A stretch of DNA of 54,355 nucleotides from JADJEI01 sp035328465 (GTDB taxonomy: Bacteria; Bacteroidota; Ignavibacteria; Ignavibacteriales; Ignavibacteriaceae): contig DAOLIQ010000014.1 of the NCBI GenBank assembly GCA_035328465.1, positions 1-54,355 on the forward strand, read 5' to 3'. A program made the translations under genes and the position numbers. The notes below the pieces were generated by a model. That model was not told the origin of the DNA, did not search any database, and saw only the letters and a list, made by a program, of their open reading frames with translations. This document shows, in pieces, positions 27,599 through 35,432 of the stretch (position 1 is the first letter of the stretch; every line of letters starts with the position of its first letter).

Positions 27599-29044
27599 AT
27601 GGCAATACCTGTAAGCGTAGAAATTATCGCCTATCTAAATTCTCTCTATGGAGAAGATGCATCAAAGCAATATCTTGAATATATCGAAAAAGACTACGCC
27701 GTTTACATCCGGGTAAATACTCTTAAAACAACTACAGAATTTCTTCGTAAAAAACTTTATGATAATTACAAAATTGAAACTGAAGAATTAGACTTTCCAA
27801 AGGGTCTGCTGAAAATTAAAAGCGGATTTATTTATGTTGGAAAAACTGTAGAACATATAATCGGGTTGTATTACATTCAAAGTCTTTCATCTGCAGTACC
27901 TGCGATGATATTAAACCCGACAGAAAATGATTTGGTATTAGATCTCTGTTCTGCCCCGGGCAGCAAAACAACGCAGATGGCAGTAATGATGAATAATCGC
28001 GGCTCGCTTCTCGTTAATGAATCACAAACTGATAGAATCAAAAGTCTGATATACAATGTTGAAAGAATGAATCTTATAAACACCGCAGTGATCCATAATA
28101 AAGGAGAAAATCTTAGCAGATATTTTTCCGGATACTTCGACAAGATTCTTGTTGACGCACCTTGCAGTGGTCTCGGCATTATGCAAAAGCGGAATGAAGT
28201 TAACAATTGGTGGACTCACAGACGAGCGCTGAGACTTTCAGACTTACAAATAAAATTACTAGTTGCAGCAATAAAAATGTTAAAGGTAGGTGGCGAAATT
28301 GTCTATTCAACCTGCACAATGACACCTGAAGAAAATGAATTTGTTATTGATAAAGTTCTTCATAAATATCCATTGGAACTAGTAAAGATAAATATTCCGT
28401 TAAAGACTCACGACGGGTTTGTTCAGTATGGGGGTCAGCACTATGATTCTTCACTTAAGTTTTCGAAGAGAATTATACCATGGGAAATTGACAGTGAAGG
28501 ATTTTACATTGCAAAACTTAAAAAGATCGGCGAAACTGAATCGCCCGATTTGATTCCGATCCCTTATGCTTCAATAAAATTGATGGAAAGCAGCAATAAA
28601 CTTATCAGCGATAAACTAAATTATCTTGCCGATCATTTTGGCATTGATCATAATGAATTTGACAAGTATCTATATGTTCAGCGAAATGAAGATTTATACA
28701 TGCTAAATAAAGATTTTTCCGATCAAAGTTTTTCTTTGATGCGAAGATACGGAATTAAATTAGCTGCCTTCGACAAGGATGGGTCGTTGGTGCTTCAAAC
28801 TCAAGCTGCTGAATTTTTAGAAAATGTCATTACAAAAAATATTTTTCAACTTAATTCAACTTCAGGATTAAAAACCTATGTGGAAGGGGGAACGATAAAA
28901 ACCAAATCGGATTGCAGTGGACAATGTGTTGTAAAATTTCAGGAATATCTTTTAGGTACTGCTGTTATTACTGATAACGGGATTAAAAGCCGCTTCCCTC
29001 GCCCTAAACGGACGCAAGAAATTATTAAGGACTTTCCGAAATAA
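27599..29044 (+). CDS. RsmF/RsmB-family rRNA (cytosine-C5) methyltransferase
   Basis: 481 residues. SAM-binding LDLCSAPGSKTTQMA near 118-132; catalytic cysteine motifs DAPCSGLG near 188-195 and YSTCTMTPEENEF near 238-250, the two-cysteine signature of NOP2/Sun m5C methyltransferases. The C-terminal 150 residues (LKKIGETESPD onward) fit the PUA-like RNA-binding tail of RsmF. It methylates cytosine in rRNA using SAM; the exact position cannot be inferred. Confidence 0.88.
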   Translation: MAIPVSVEIIAYLNSLYGEDASKQYLEYIEKDYAVYIRVNTLKTTTEFLRKKLYDNYKIETEELDFPKGLLKIKSGFIYVGKTVEHIIGLYYIQSLSSAVPAMILNPTENDLVLDLCSAPGSKTTQMAVMMNNRGSLLVNESQTDRIKSLIYNVERMNLINTAVIHNKGENLSRYFSGYFDKILVDAPCSGLGIMQKRNEVNNWWTHRRALRLSDLQIKLLVAAIKMLKVGGEIVYSTCTMTPEENEFVIDKVLHKYPLELVKINIPLKTHDGFVQYGGQHYDSSLKFSKRIIPWEIDSEGFYIAKLKKIGETESPDLIPIPYASIKLMESSNKLISDKLNYLADHFGIDHNEFDKYLYVQRNEDLYMLNKDFSDQSFSLMRRYGIKLAAFDKDGSLVLQTQAAEFLENVITKNIFQLNSTSGLKTYVEGGTIKTKSDCSGQCVVKFQEYLLGTAVITDNGIKSRFPRPKRTQEIIKDFPK

Positions 29045-29049
29045 TCAAG

Positions 29050-29385
29050 ATGAACATTCAGATTATCGGCACTAAGAAGTGCAAAGAAACACAAAAAGCA
29101 GAGCGTTACTTTAAAGAAAGAAGAATTCCATTTCACTTTAGAGATTTAACTGAAAAAGGATTGGCTAAAGGTGAGTTAGAAAATATTTCCCAGGTAATTC
29201 CTTTAGATGATTTGATAGATAGAGAAAGTAAAAGATTTAAAGATCGCGGAATGCAGTTTTTGGTTTTTGACATTGAAGAAGAATTGTTATCCGACCCTTT
29301 ACTTCTAAAAACACCAATTGTAAGAAATGAAAAATTGGTAACTGTTGGTTATAAACCGGACGTTTGGAAAAGTTGGATTACCTGA
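29050..29385 (+). CDS. ArsC/Spx-family thioredoxin-fold protein
   Basis: 111 residues with a thioredoxin fold: IIGTKKCKETQKAERYFKER at 4-23, then FRDLTEKGLAKGEL, and the C-terminal LLKTPIVRNEKLVTVGYKPDVW with the family's TPIV and VGYKP motifs. Only one cysteine (about C11) is present, unlike the CxxC of Spx or the additional cysteines of arsenate reductases. A monothiol redox role is more likely than arsenate reduction. It sits five bases after the methyltransferase gene. Confidence 0.8.
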   Translation: MNIQIIGTKKCKETQKAERYFKERRIPFHFRDLTEKGLAKGELENISQVIPLDDLIDRESKRFKDRGMQFLVFDIEEELLSDPLLLKTPIVRNEKLVTVGYKPDVWKSWIT

Positions 29386-29386
29386 A

Positions 29387-29493
29387 TGACTTTGCGTACC
29401 GAAAAGTTTGTCAGCAGACAGGTTTATCGGGAGAAGTAATCTATCAAATCAGTTTGAGATATTGATTCATTCGATGACTCACTCGCAATGACA
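29387..29493. repeat. MITE-like intergenic repeat with inverted ends
   Basis: The element begins TGACTTTGCG and ends CGCAATGACA, imperfect inverted termini, with an internal TTTATCGGGAGAAGTAATCT. Read in reverse it has the shape TGTCATTGCGAG...AGATTACTTCTCCCGATAAA, a pattern seen as a dispersed repeat in many bacterial genomes. About 107 bases, starting directly after the ArsC-like stop codon. Confidence 0.65.
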
Positions 29494-29504
29494 TTCTAAA
29501 TTAT

Positions 29505-31445
29505 TTATTTATCATTCTTATCTGTTCTGAAAGGACACGCAGGTAGATCTTCAACATTATATAAGTTAGCATCATCAGGATTATCCGCCCAAGCATATCT
29601 TACATATTTTGGGTTCTTAACTTTATCATTCCATACAATAATTTTATTATTTTCAATCAAAGCTTTAGCCCAAACAAATTTTTTATCTGCACCAGCAATT
29701 GCAAATCCCTTAACGTAACCATACTTATCCTTAACAACCAAACCTGATCCAACATTATCAAATGTTATTATCATTTTTCCTTTTTTGATTTTGGAATTTT
29801 TATACGTTGGTCCAGAGAAAACTATATTTTCACCATAGGCAATTTTCCTTGCAGCTAATGATAAACGCAAACCAACATCTTGTTTGTTTCTTGGATGAAT
29901 ATCATTTGCATTACCTATATCAATAATAACTGCTTGTCCTGTGTTTGGAATTGACAGTGCATCAGTTTGTGATTCTCTTAGAATCGCCCAACTGCTTTCT
30001 GAAGGCTGATTAACAGGCTGTAAATAATTTGCTATCTGAACAAACAGAAATGGAAAGTCTCCAACATGCCACAAAGCCCGCCAGTCATTAATCATATTAA
30101 TAAATAATTTACTGTACTTGGGTGCATCAACAAAACTTGCATTGGATTCGCCTTGATACCAAATAACACCTTTGATTGGAAAATTTAAAATTGGATAAAT
30201 CATACTATTAAAAAGTAAAGTTGGAATTTGATTGACTGCAATATCAGTTTTTTTAACTGCGCCGATTTTAAATTTCCAATTACCAGTTAAAGGTTTTACG
30301 AGGGTTAGAGATTTAAGGTAAACAGATGAAACGTCACCCCAAATTCCACCTGCGCCACCAGTATCATCAACACGGATACATAAAACATTTTTTCCTTCTT
30401 TTAAAACATTTGCCGGAATTTTATAAACTCTTGGTTGATCCCAGGCTTGTGTCATTTCACCAACTTTAATTCCATTTATCCATGTAATATCAGAATCATC
30501 AATCTTACCTAAACCTAATTCATATTCTCCTTGTGCTTCATTTGGAGTTAAATAAAAAGTTAATCTGTACCAGCCGATCCCGTCTAAACCATCGTATCCA
30601 AAATCTTCCCAATAACCCGGAACAACAATATTTTTCCAATCTGATTCATCCAATTCTGCTGCAGCCCACGATGGCTGATCAGCATTCATTCCTAAATCTA
30701 CATCAGAAATTCCTGGAAACATTTTACTAAATTTTTCTAATCGTAATTGATAATCGGCATCAGCCTGATGTTCTACTTCTTCCATTAGCTGTCGCTGATC
30801 TTCGATGCCTAAAGAATTGCTGCTCATCCACGTCTCAATTCTGCTTCCGCCCCATGAAGAATTTATTAATCCAATAGGAACATCAATATGCTTCCTTAAT
30901 TCTTTCGCAAAGAAATATGCAGTAGCAGAAAACCCACCTGTGTTTTGTGGATTGCTTATTTTCCAATCTCCTCCAGATAAATCATTTTGTGGTGTTTCAG
31001 ATGAAGTGTTTGGTATATCAAATTGACGAAGTTTATTATCAGTTGATGATTGAATTTCAGCTTCAGCGTTATTTGAGTTTGCGACAATCCATTCCATATT
31101 TGATTGACCTGAGCAAATCCAGATGTCACCAATTAAAATATCATTGATGACTATCATTTCATCGTTTGAAGAAATAATCATTTCGTACGGACCGCCTTCT
31201 TCCATCAAGGGTAAAGTAAGTTTCCATTCACCGTTATCATTTGCGATTGAAGTGTATTCCAAATTGTTAAAACTAATTTTAATTGCTGCATTAACATCAG
31301 CCCAACCCCAAACAACAATTGGTTGATTTCTTTGAATCACCATGTGATCTGAGTAGAGCTTTGAGACTAATAATTTTGCTTCGGTTAGATTATTTAATGA
31401 AAGTAAGAAAATAGTGAGACTAGTAATTCTGATTAAGTAATTCAT
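29505..31445 (-). CDS. Sialate O-acetylesterase-family hydrolase, exported
   Basis: 646 residues with a signal peptide (residues 1-23, through LTEAK). SASA-type SGNH esterase: ICSGQSNMEW near 111-120 carries the nucleophilic serine, GVIWYQGESNA near 430 is the oxyanion block, and NDIHPRNKQDVGLRLS near 535 has the catalytic D-x2-H. A beta-sandwich insert at about 255-385 (WYRLTFYL, GKNVLCIRVDDTGGAGG) resembles a GH2-like sugar-binding domain. It removes O-acetyl groups from sugars outside the cytoplasm. Confidence 0.9.
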   Translation of the reverse strand: MNYLIRITSLTIFLLSLNNLTEAKLLVSKLYSDHMVIQRNQPIVVWGWADVNAAIKISFNNLEYTSIANDNGEWKLTLPLMEEGGPYEMIISSNDEMIVINDILIGDIWICSGQSNMEWIVANSNNAEAEIQSSTDNKLRQFDIPNTSSETPQNDLSGGDWKISNPQNTGGFSATAYFFAKELRKHIDVPIGLINSSWGGSRIETWMSSNSLGIEDQRQLMEEVEHQADADYQLRLEKFSKMFPGISDVDLGMNADQPSWAAAELDESDWKNIVVPGYWEDFGYDGLDGIGWYRLTFYLTPNEAQGEYELGLGKIDDSDITWINGIKVGEMTQAWDQPRVYKIPANVLKEGKNVLCIRVDDTGGAGGIWGDVSSVYLKSLTLVKPLTGNWKFKIGAVKKTDIAVNQIPTLLFNSMIYPILNFPIKGVIWYQGESNASFVDAPKYSKLFINMINDWRALWHVGDFPFLFVQIANYLQPVNQPSESSWAILRESQTDALSIPNTGQAVIIDIGNANDIHPRNKQDVGLRLSLAARKIAYGENIVFSGPTYKNSKIKKGKMIITFDNVGSGLVVKDKYGYVKGFAIAGADKKFVWAKALIENNKIIVWNDKVKNPKYVRYAWADNPDDANLYNVEDLPACPFRTDKNDK

Positions 31446-31527
31446 CTAAAACCTGCACTTTATAAGAATTGAATGAAATGTCTTGATTAAAATTAAGTAA
31501 ATACTTCTAAATAATTTTCAATAAACA

Positions 31528-31556
31528 AAAACCCCGACTTTGTAAATCGGGGTTTT
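31528..31556. terminator. Bidirectional terminator downstream of glnA
   Basis: Perfect inverted repeat AAAACCCCGA (31528-31537) / TCGGGGTTTT (31547-31556) with a 9-base loop. It ends the glnA transcript on the minus strand, about 95 bases past its stop. Confidence 0.88.
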
Positions 31557-31570
31557 AGTAAAATGTTGAA

Positions 31571-31636
31571 TCATCAAATAGATTGTTTCACTCTACCAAA
31601 GGGATACCTATGTCAGAGTACTCGCTCGCAATGACA
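31571..31636. repeat. Partial copy of the GCAATGACA-type repeat
   Basis: The plus strand ends CTCGCTCGCAATGACA; in reverse this reads TGTCATTGCGAGCGAG, the same terminus as the element at 29387-29493. The other inverted end is missing, so this looks like a half element between glnA and its terminator. Confidence 0.55.
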
Positions 31637-31649
31637 AAAAAGAGATCAA

Positions 31650-33080
31650 CTAAACATCATAATACAAACCAAACTCATACGGATGAGGTTGAAGCGCCAT
31701 TGGCTTAACTTCTTTATCCATCTTATATTTTATCCAGGTTTCGATTACATCTTCTGTAAACACATCGCCTTTTAATAAATACTCGTGATCATTCTCCAAA
31801 GCTTTAAGAGCTTCCTGCAAACTACCCGGAGTTGAAGGAACATTTTTCAATTCTTCTGGTTCCATATCGTAAATATCTTTATCAAGCGGTTCACCTGGAT
31901 CAATTCTGTTTATCACTCCATCTAATCCTGCCATTAACATTGCAGAAAATCCAAGATAAGGATTGCCTGAAGCATCAGGACATCTGAACTCAACACGTTT
32001 TGCTTTTGGCGATGATGAGTACATCGGAATTCTGATTGATGCACTTCTGTTTCTTTGTGAGTACGCAAGGTTAACAGGAGCTTCAAATCCAGGTACTAAT
32101 CTTTTGTAAGAATTTGTTGTTGGATTTGTAAATGCAAGTAAGCTTGCTGCGTGTTTTAATAATCCGCCAATAAAGTATAAGCCCATTTCACTTAATCCAG
32201 CATAACCGGAACCAGCAAATAATGGTTTACCTTTTTTCCATAGTGAAGTATGAACGTGCATACCGCTTCCGTTATCGCCGTAAATTGGTTTAGGCATATA
32301 CGTAACTGTTTTGTTATTCTTTTTTGCAGTGTTCTTTACAATGTACTTGAACATCAACAACTGATCAGCCGCTTTTACAAGAGGCATAAAACGTAAATCA
32401 ATTTCACACTGTCCCCCGCTTGCAACTTCGTGATGCTGTGCTTCAACATCGATTCCGCAATTGATAAGATTTGTTACCATTTCATTTCTTAAATCCATTA
32501 GAGAATCTGTTGGCGGAACCGGGAAATATCCTTCTTTAAATCTTGGTTTATAACCGAGATTTGGATTTTCTTCTCTGCCGCTGTTCCATTTTCCTTCAAC
32601 AGAATCAACTATATAAAAACTTCCGTTTGGTTGGGAATCAAATCTTACATCATCAAAAACAAAAAATTCTGCTTCAGGTCCGTAATAAACTGTATCTGCA
32701 ATTCCGGTTGAGATTAAATATGCTTCAGCTTTTTGTGCAATGTTACGCGGACAGCGTGAATATTTTTCTTTTGTTGCCGGTTCGTAAACATCACAAATCA
32801 AACTTAGTGTTGGTGCTTCAACAAAAAGATCAACAAACATTGTCTCGGGATCTGGGATCAAAAGCATATCACTTTCGTGAATTGATTTCCAACCGCGAAT
32901 AGATGAACCATCAAAACCAAATCCATCCTCAAATGATCCTGCATCAAAATGTGTAACTGGAACGGTAAAATGCTGCCACTGACCAGGAAAATCCATGAAC
33001 TTTAAATCCACAAATTTTATCCCGTTATCTTTTATAAACTTGAGCACCTTTTCAATTGCTCCATTAGAACTTTTTGCCAT
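31650..33080 (-). CDS. glnA: Glutamine synthetase, type I
   Basis: 476 residues, the length of GSI. Key segments: FDGSSIRGW near 54-62, YYGPEAEFFVFD near 131, KPIYGDNGSGMHVHTSLW near 263-280 (ATP and metal site), NLAYSQRNRSASIRIP near 345-360. A tyrosine in DKDIYDMEPEEL occupies the place of the adenylylated Tyr of GSI-beta enzymes. It makes glutamine from glutamate, ammonia and ATP. AAAGGA lies six bases before the ATG. An Lrp/AsnC-type gene lies 30 bases upstream on the same strand. Confidence 0.97.
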   Translation of the reverse strand: MAKSSNGAIEKVLKFIKDNGIKFVDLKFMDFPGQWQHFTVPVTHFDAGSFEDGFGFDGSSIRGWKSIHESDMLLIPDPETMFVDLFVEAPTLSLICDVYEPATKEKYSRCPRNIAQKAEAYLISTGIADTVYYGPEAEFFVFDDVRFDSQPNGSFYIVDSVEGKWNSGREENPNLGYKPRFKEGYFPVPPTDSLMDLRNEMVTNLINCGIDVEAQHHEVASGGQCEIDLRFMPLVKAADQLLMFKYIVKNTAKKNNKTVTYMPKPIYGDNGSGMHVHTSLWKKGKPLFAGSGYAGLSEMGLYFIGGLLKHAASLLAFTNPTTNSYKRLVPGFEAPVNLAYSQRNRSASIRIPMYSSSPKAKRVEFRCPDASGNPYLGFSAMLMAGLDGVINRIDPGEPLDKDIYDMEPEELKNVPSTPGSLQEALKALENDHEYLLKGDVFTEDVIETWIKYKMDKEVKPMALQPHPYEFGLYYDV

Positions 33081-33110
33081 ATACTTTCCTTTATGATTAG
33101 TAATTAATTA

Positions 33111-33557
33111 TTAAACGTTAATTTCAAAAGTTTCTTTTACTGTAGATAGAACATATGTGGTTTTTGTACCGGTTACTCCCTGCCAGGACTGAATTTCCGA
33201 GAGAACTTTCTCAAGCGCTTCTGTGTTTTTTACTAAAGCTTTTAGGAGATGAGAACCTTCGCCAAGTACTGCGTGGCATTCCAAAATTTCCGGCATCTTT
33301 TCAACTTTAGTAATTAAGTTTTTGTAATGCTTTGATGAATCCATCATTACAAGAATAAAAGCCATAATATCATATTTAAAAGCCTTACGATTTAGTTTTG
33401 CGAAATAGCCCTCGATTACTTTTTTGTCTTCAAGTTTATTTAGTCTTTCGCTAACCGAAGGAATTGAAAGTTTAACTTCATCTGCGAGCTCATTACGTTT
33501 CGTTCTGCCTTTTTTTTGTAAAGTGCGCAAAATTTGGAGATCAGTCTCGTCCAGCAT
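33111..33557 (-). CDS. Lrp/AsnC-family transcriptional regulator
   Basis: 148 residues. N-terminal helix-turn-helix DLQILRTLQKKGRTKRNELA then SIPSVSERLNKLEDKKVIEGY (about 5-50), and C-terminal RAM ligand domain (IMAFILVMMD; ECHAVLGEGSHLLKALV). Such regulators bind amino acids and control amino-acid metabolism. Placement 30 bases ahead of glnA suggests control of nitrogen assimilation, including its own operon; this is inference. AAGG lies five bases before the ATG. Confidence 0.92.
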   Translation of the reverse strand: MLDETDLQILRTLQKKGRTKRNELADEVKLSIPSVSERLNKLEDKKVIEGYFAKLNRKAFKYDIMAFILVMMDSSKHYKNLITKVEKMPEILECHAVLGEGSHLLKALVKNTEALEKVLSEIQSWQGVTGTKTTYVLSTVKETFEINV

Positions 33558-33690
33558 AAAAAACCTTAATTATTTAGGAATGTTTTAATTATTGGTTTCG
33601 AATATAAGGTGAGACAAAAAATATTCCAAACTTATTTTAGTGTTTTCTTAAGATTTTACTAAAATAGTTGAGCCAGAATGAGATTTTGTA

Positions 33691-34500
33691 TTATTTTTTT
33701 AGTCCAAAAGTAGTGTATGCGACACGCGATTTCTTTACTTCATTAAAAAGATCAAGATTTTTTTGCGGCCGCTCCTGAAGTTTATGATAGAGATGATACT
33801 GAATTGCGATATGATTTAGAGACTTTACTTTAACTCCATTTAATCCTAATCGAAATTCGATATCAGAATCTTCTCCGATTGATGGAGCTTCGTATCTTTC
33901 ATCAAAACCGTTTATTGCAAGTAAGTCTTTTTTATATAATGAGAAGTTGCAGCCAAGCAATCCACGGTATTTTTTGTTGAATGTTTTTCGCAAAAATTTA
34001 TTTCCTAAATAAAAACCCTTTTCCACATCATAAGATTTTCCAAACAATCCATCCTCGATAATTTTGATAAAGTGGTTTTCAAGAAATCCGTTTTTAATAT
34101 TTTGTTCTGTTAGTTCATTAGTGACTTTTTGTGAAAGGTTTACTCGTCTTCCGGTAAGAGCAATTTTTTCCTGATTTTCTTTTAAGTGTTCTTCAACAAA
34201 TCTGGAATGCGGGACACAATCGGCATCAATAAAAATTAAATAATCAGATAATGAAGTTAAAATTGCCTGATTTAATATTTTATTTTTTCTAAATCCTTTA
34301 TCAGGCTGCCATATGTGTTTAATTCTAAAAGAATAATTTGAAGCAATAGATTCAATCTCTCTAACAACTTCTTCATCTGAACCATCATCTGCAATAATTA
34401 ACTCAAAGTTTTTCTCGGATTGTCTTTCAAATCCGGCAAGTACAAGTTTAAGGTAGTGGATGTTATTATAAAATGCAGCAATTACAGAAGTGTTAATCAT
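33691..34500 (-). CDS. Family 2 glycosyltransferase (GT-A fold)
   Basis: 269 residues. GT2 opening INTSVIAAFYNNIHYLKLVL, LIIADDGSDEE near 35 (nucleotide-binding Asp), the DxD motif in LIFIDADCVPHSRF near 88-101, and a galactosyltransferase-like C-terminal region GLLGCNFSLYKKDLLAINGFDE near 180-200 and SIGEDSDIEFRLGLNG near 208. It transfers a sugar from a nucleotide donor, cytoplasmic side. Its ATG overlaps the end of the 54-aa lysine-rich ORF by eight bases, joining it to the carbamoyltransferase cassette. Confidence 0.88.
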   Translation of the reverse strand: MINTSVIAAFYNNIHYLKLVLAGFERQSEKNFELIIADDGSDEEVVREIESIASNYSFRIKHIWQPDKGFRKNKILNQAILTSLSDYLIFIDADCVPHSRFVEEHLKENQEKIALTGRRVNLSQKVTNELTEQNIKNGFLENHFIKIIEDGLFGKSYDVEKGFYLGNKFLRKTFNKKYRGLLGCNFSLYKKDLLAINGFDERYEAPSIGEDSDIEFRLGLNGVKVKSLNHIAIQYHLYHKLQERPQKNLDLFNEVKKSRVAYTTFGLKK

Positions 34501-34657
34501 CCGAATTTAAGTCTTCTTTAATTTTTTTCTTGATGATTTTCTTTTCCTCATCTCTATCATAGGCTTTTGGATTTTTCTCAACCTTTGGTGGTTTTTGAGG
34601 AACAGGAACACGTTTCTTTTTCTTCTTTACAATTATTTTTGTTTTGTTATTTGACAT
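34493..34657 (-). CDS. 54-aa lysine-rich small protein
   Basis: A short ORF, MSNNKTKIIVKKKKKRVPVP then PQKPPKVEKNPKAYDRDEEKK and ending KEDLNSDD. Roughly 35% lysine, with a proline-rich middle. No family recognised. Its stop overlaps the GT2 start by eight bases, which favours a real, coupled gene. Shine-Dalgarno weak. Could bind nucleic acid, membrane phosphate or a partner of the cassette. Confidence 0.55.
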   Translation of the reverse strand: MSNNKTKIIVKKKKKRVPVPQKPPKVEKNPKAYDRDEEKKIIKKKIKEDLNSDD

Positions 34658-34675
34658 TCAATTTACTTTATAAAA

Positions 34676-34746
34676 TGTCATTCCCGTGAAAACGGGAATC
34701 CATATAATATGAAATAAAATAGATTCCCACTTTCGTGGGAATGACA
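34676..34746. repeat. REP-like palindromic element (GTCATTCCC type)
   Basis: Arms TGTCATTCCCGTGAAAACGG (from 34676) and GATTCCCACTTTCGTGGGAA ending TGACA at 34746 are inverted to each other, and each arm is itself a small hairpin (TTCCCGT/ACGGGAA; TTCCCAC/GTGGGAA). It is a single BIME/REP-type unit of about 71 bases between the DUF5989 gene and the 54-aa ORF. Confidence 0.8.
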
Positions 34747-34758
34747 CATTTTCGGTTA

Positions 34759-34917
34759 TCAGAATATTGCATAAATAAATGGAGCGAGTGCAGAACCCTG
34801 TGTAAGAATTATCAGTCCGCCAAGCAGTACTAGAAATAAAATGATCGGCAGCAGCCACCATTTTTTTCTTACCTTAAGAAATTCCCACAACTCTGATAGT
34901 ATTGATAATTTGTTCAT
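34759..34917 (-). CDS. DUF5989-family small membrane protein, 52 aa
   Basis: A 52-residue ORF, opening MNKLSILSELWEFLKVRKKW, then one hydrophobic helix (WLLPIILFLVLLGGLIIL) and the tail TQGSALAPFIYAIF. This WEFLKVRKKWWL...TQGSA.APFIY pattern is the DUF5989 family, regularly found beside SxtJ and carbamoyltransferase genes. It is predicted to span the inner membrane once, with its basic N-terminus cytoplasmic. Function unknown. It lies 95 bases after the SxtJ-family gene, same strand. Confidence 0.88.
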   Translation of the reverse strand: MNKLSILSELWEFLKVRKKWWLLPIILFLVLLGGLIILTQGSALAPFIYAIF

Positions 34918-34948
34918 AAGTTTTCTTTCTTCATAATTTCTTTTCGGG

Positions 34949-35007
34949 AGAGCCGAGCCTCTATCCTACGTTATCAATTCTCTTTAGGGACAAGGCTTGC
35001 CCTGTCC
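34949..35007. repeat. Two small palindromes between the SxtJ and DUF5989 genes
   Basis: AGAGCCGAGCCTCT at 34949-34962 and GGACAAGGCTTGCCCTGTCC at 34988-35007 each form an imperfect hairpin. They look like remnants of an interspersed repeat and sit within the cassette transcript. Confidence 0.45.
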
Positions 35008-35012
35008 GGTAA

Positions 35013-35429
35013 TCAAAACTGTCTGTCATAATCTATTTGCTGTTTAACCGGGTTTTCTCTTTTCTCCCAGTATGTTGATGCTTTCTTATCAAATCCCAAT
35101 GGCATAAACTTTTTACCAACTAACTTTGCAAATAATCCAATTGGTGTTAATACAATAGAATAGAGTATTGTTAAAATAACTCGCGACATCACAAATCCCA
35201 TCATCAATGCAAGCATCATCCATAGCTTATGGAATGGACGCAACACCGGGATTGCAATGAATGCAAGTATAACAAACAATCCGCCAATGATTGAAAAATA
35301 TATGAATGATGTTTTGCCTAAATACCATAAAAGTAATGAGATCAGAATCAGTACTACACCAACTGTAATTCCAGTTTTCTTTACTGCTTCATCTGAATTA
35401 TCAATATACTTTAATTCATCTTTTAACAT
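35013..35429 (-). CDS. SxtJ-family membrane protein
   Basis: 138 residues with two to three hydrophobic helices (TVGVVLILISLLLWYL, FIYFSIIGGLFVILAFIAI, and LMMGFVMSRVILTILYSIV), followed by LTPIGLFAKLVGKKFMPLGF and STYWEKRE. This is the SxtJ-type family named after a saxitoxin-cluster gene; the name implies no toxin here, and the family is widespread beside carbamoyltransferases. The gene begins three bases after the carbamoyltransferase stop. Role unknown; a membrane partner for the carbamoyltransferase is a reasonable guess. Confidence 0.85.
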   Translation of the reverse strand: MLKDELKYIDNSDEAVKKTGITVGVVLILISLLLWYLGKTSFIYFSIIGGLFVILAFIAIPVLRPFHKLWMMLALMMGFVMSRVILTILYSIVLTPIGLFAKLVGKKFMPLGFDKKASTYWEKRENPVKQQIDYDRQF

Positions 35430-35432
35430 AGT

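Noticed and set aside
29050..29385. Arsenate reductase
   Set aside because: A single cysteine, no arsenate-site arginine pattern recognised, and no ars genes nearby; kept only as ArsC-fold.
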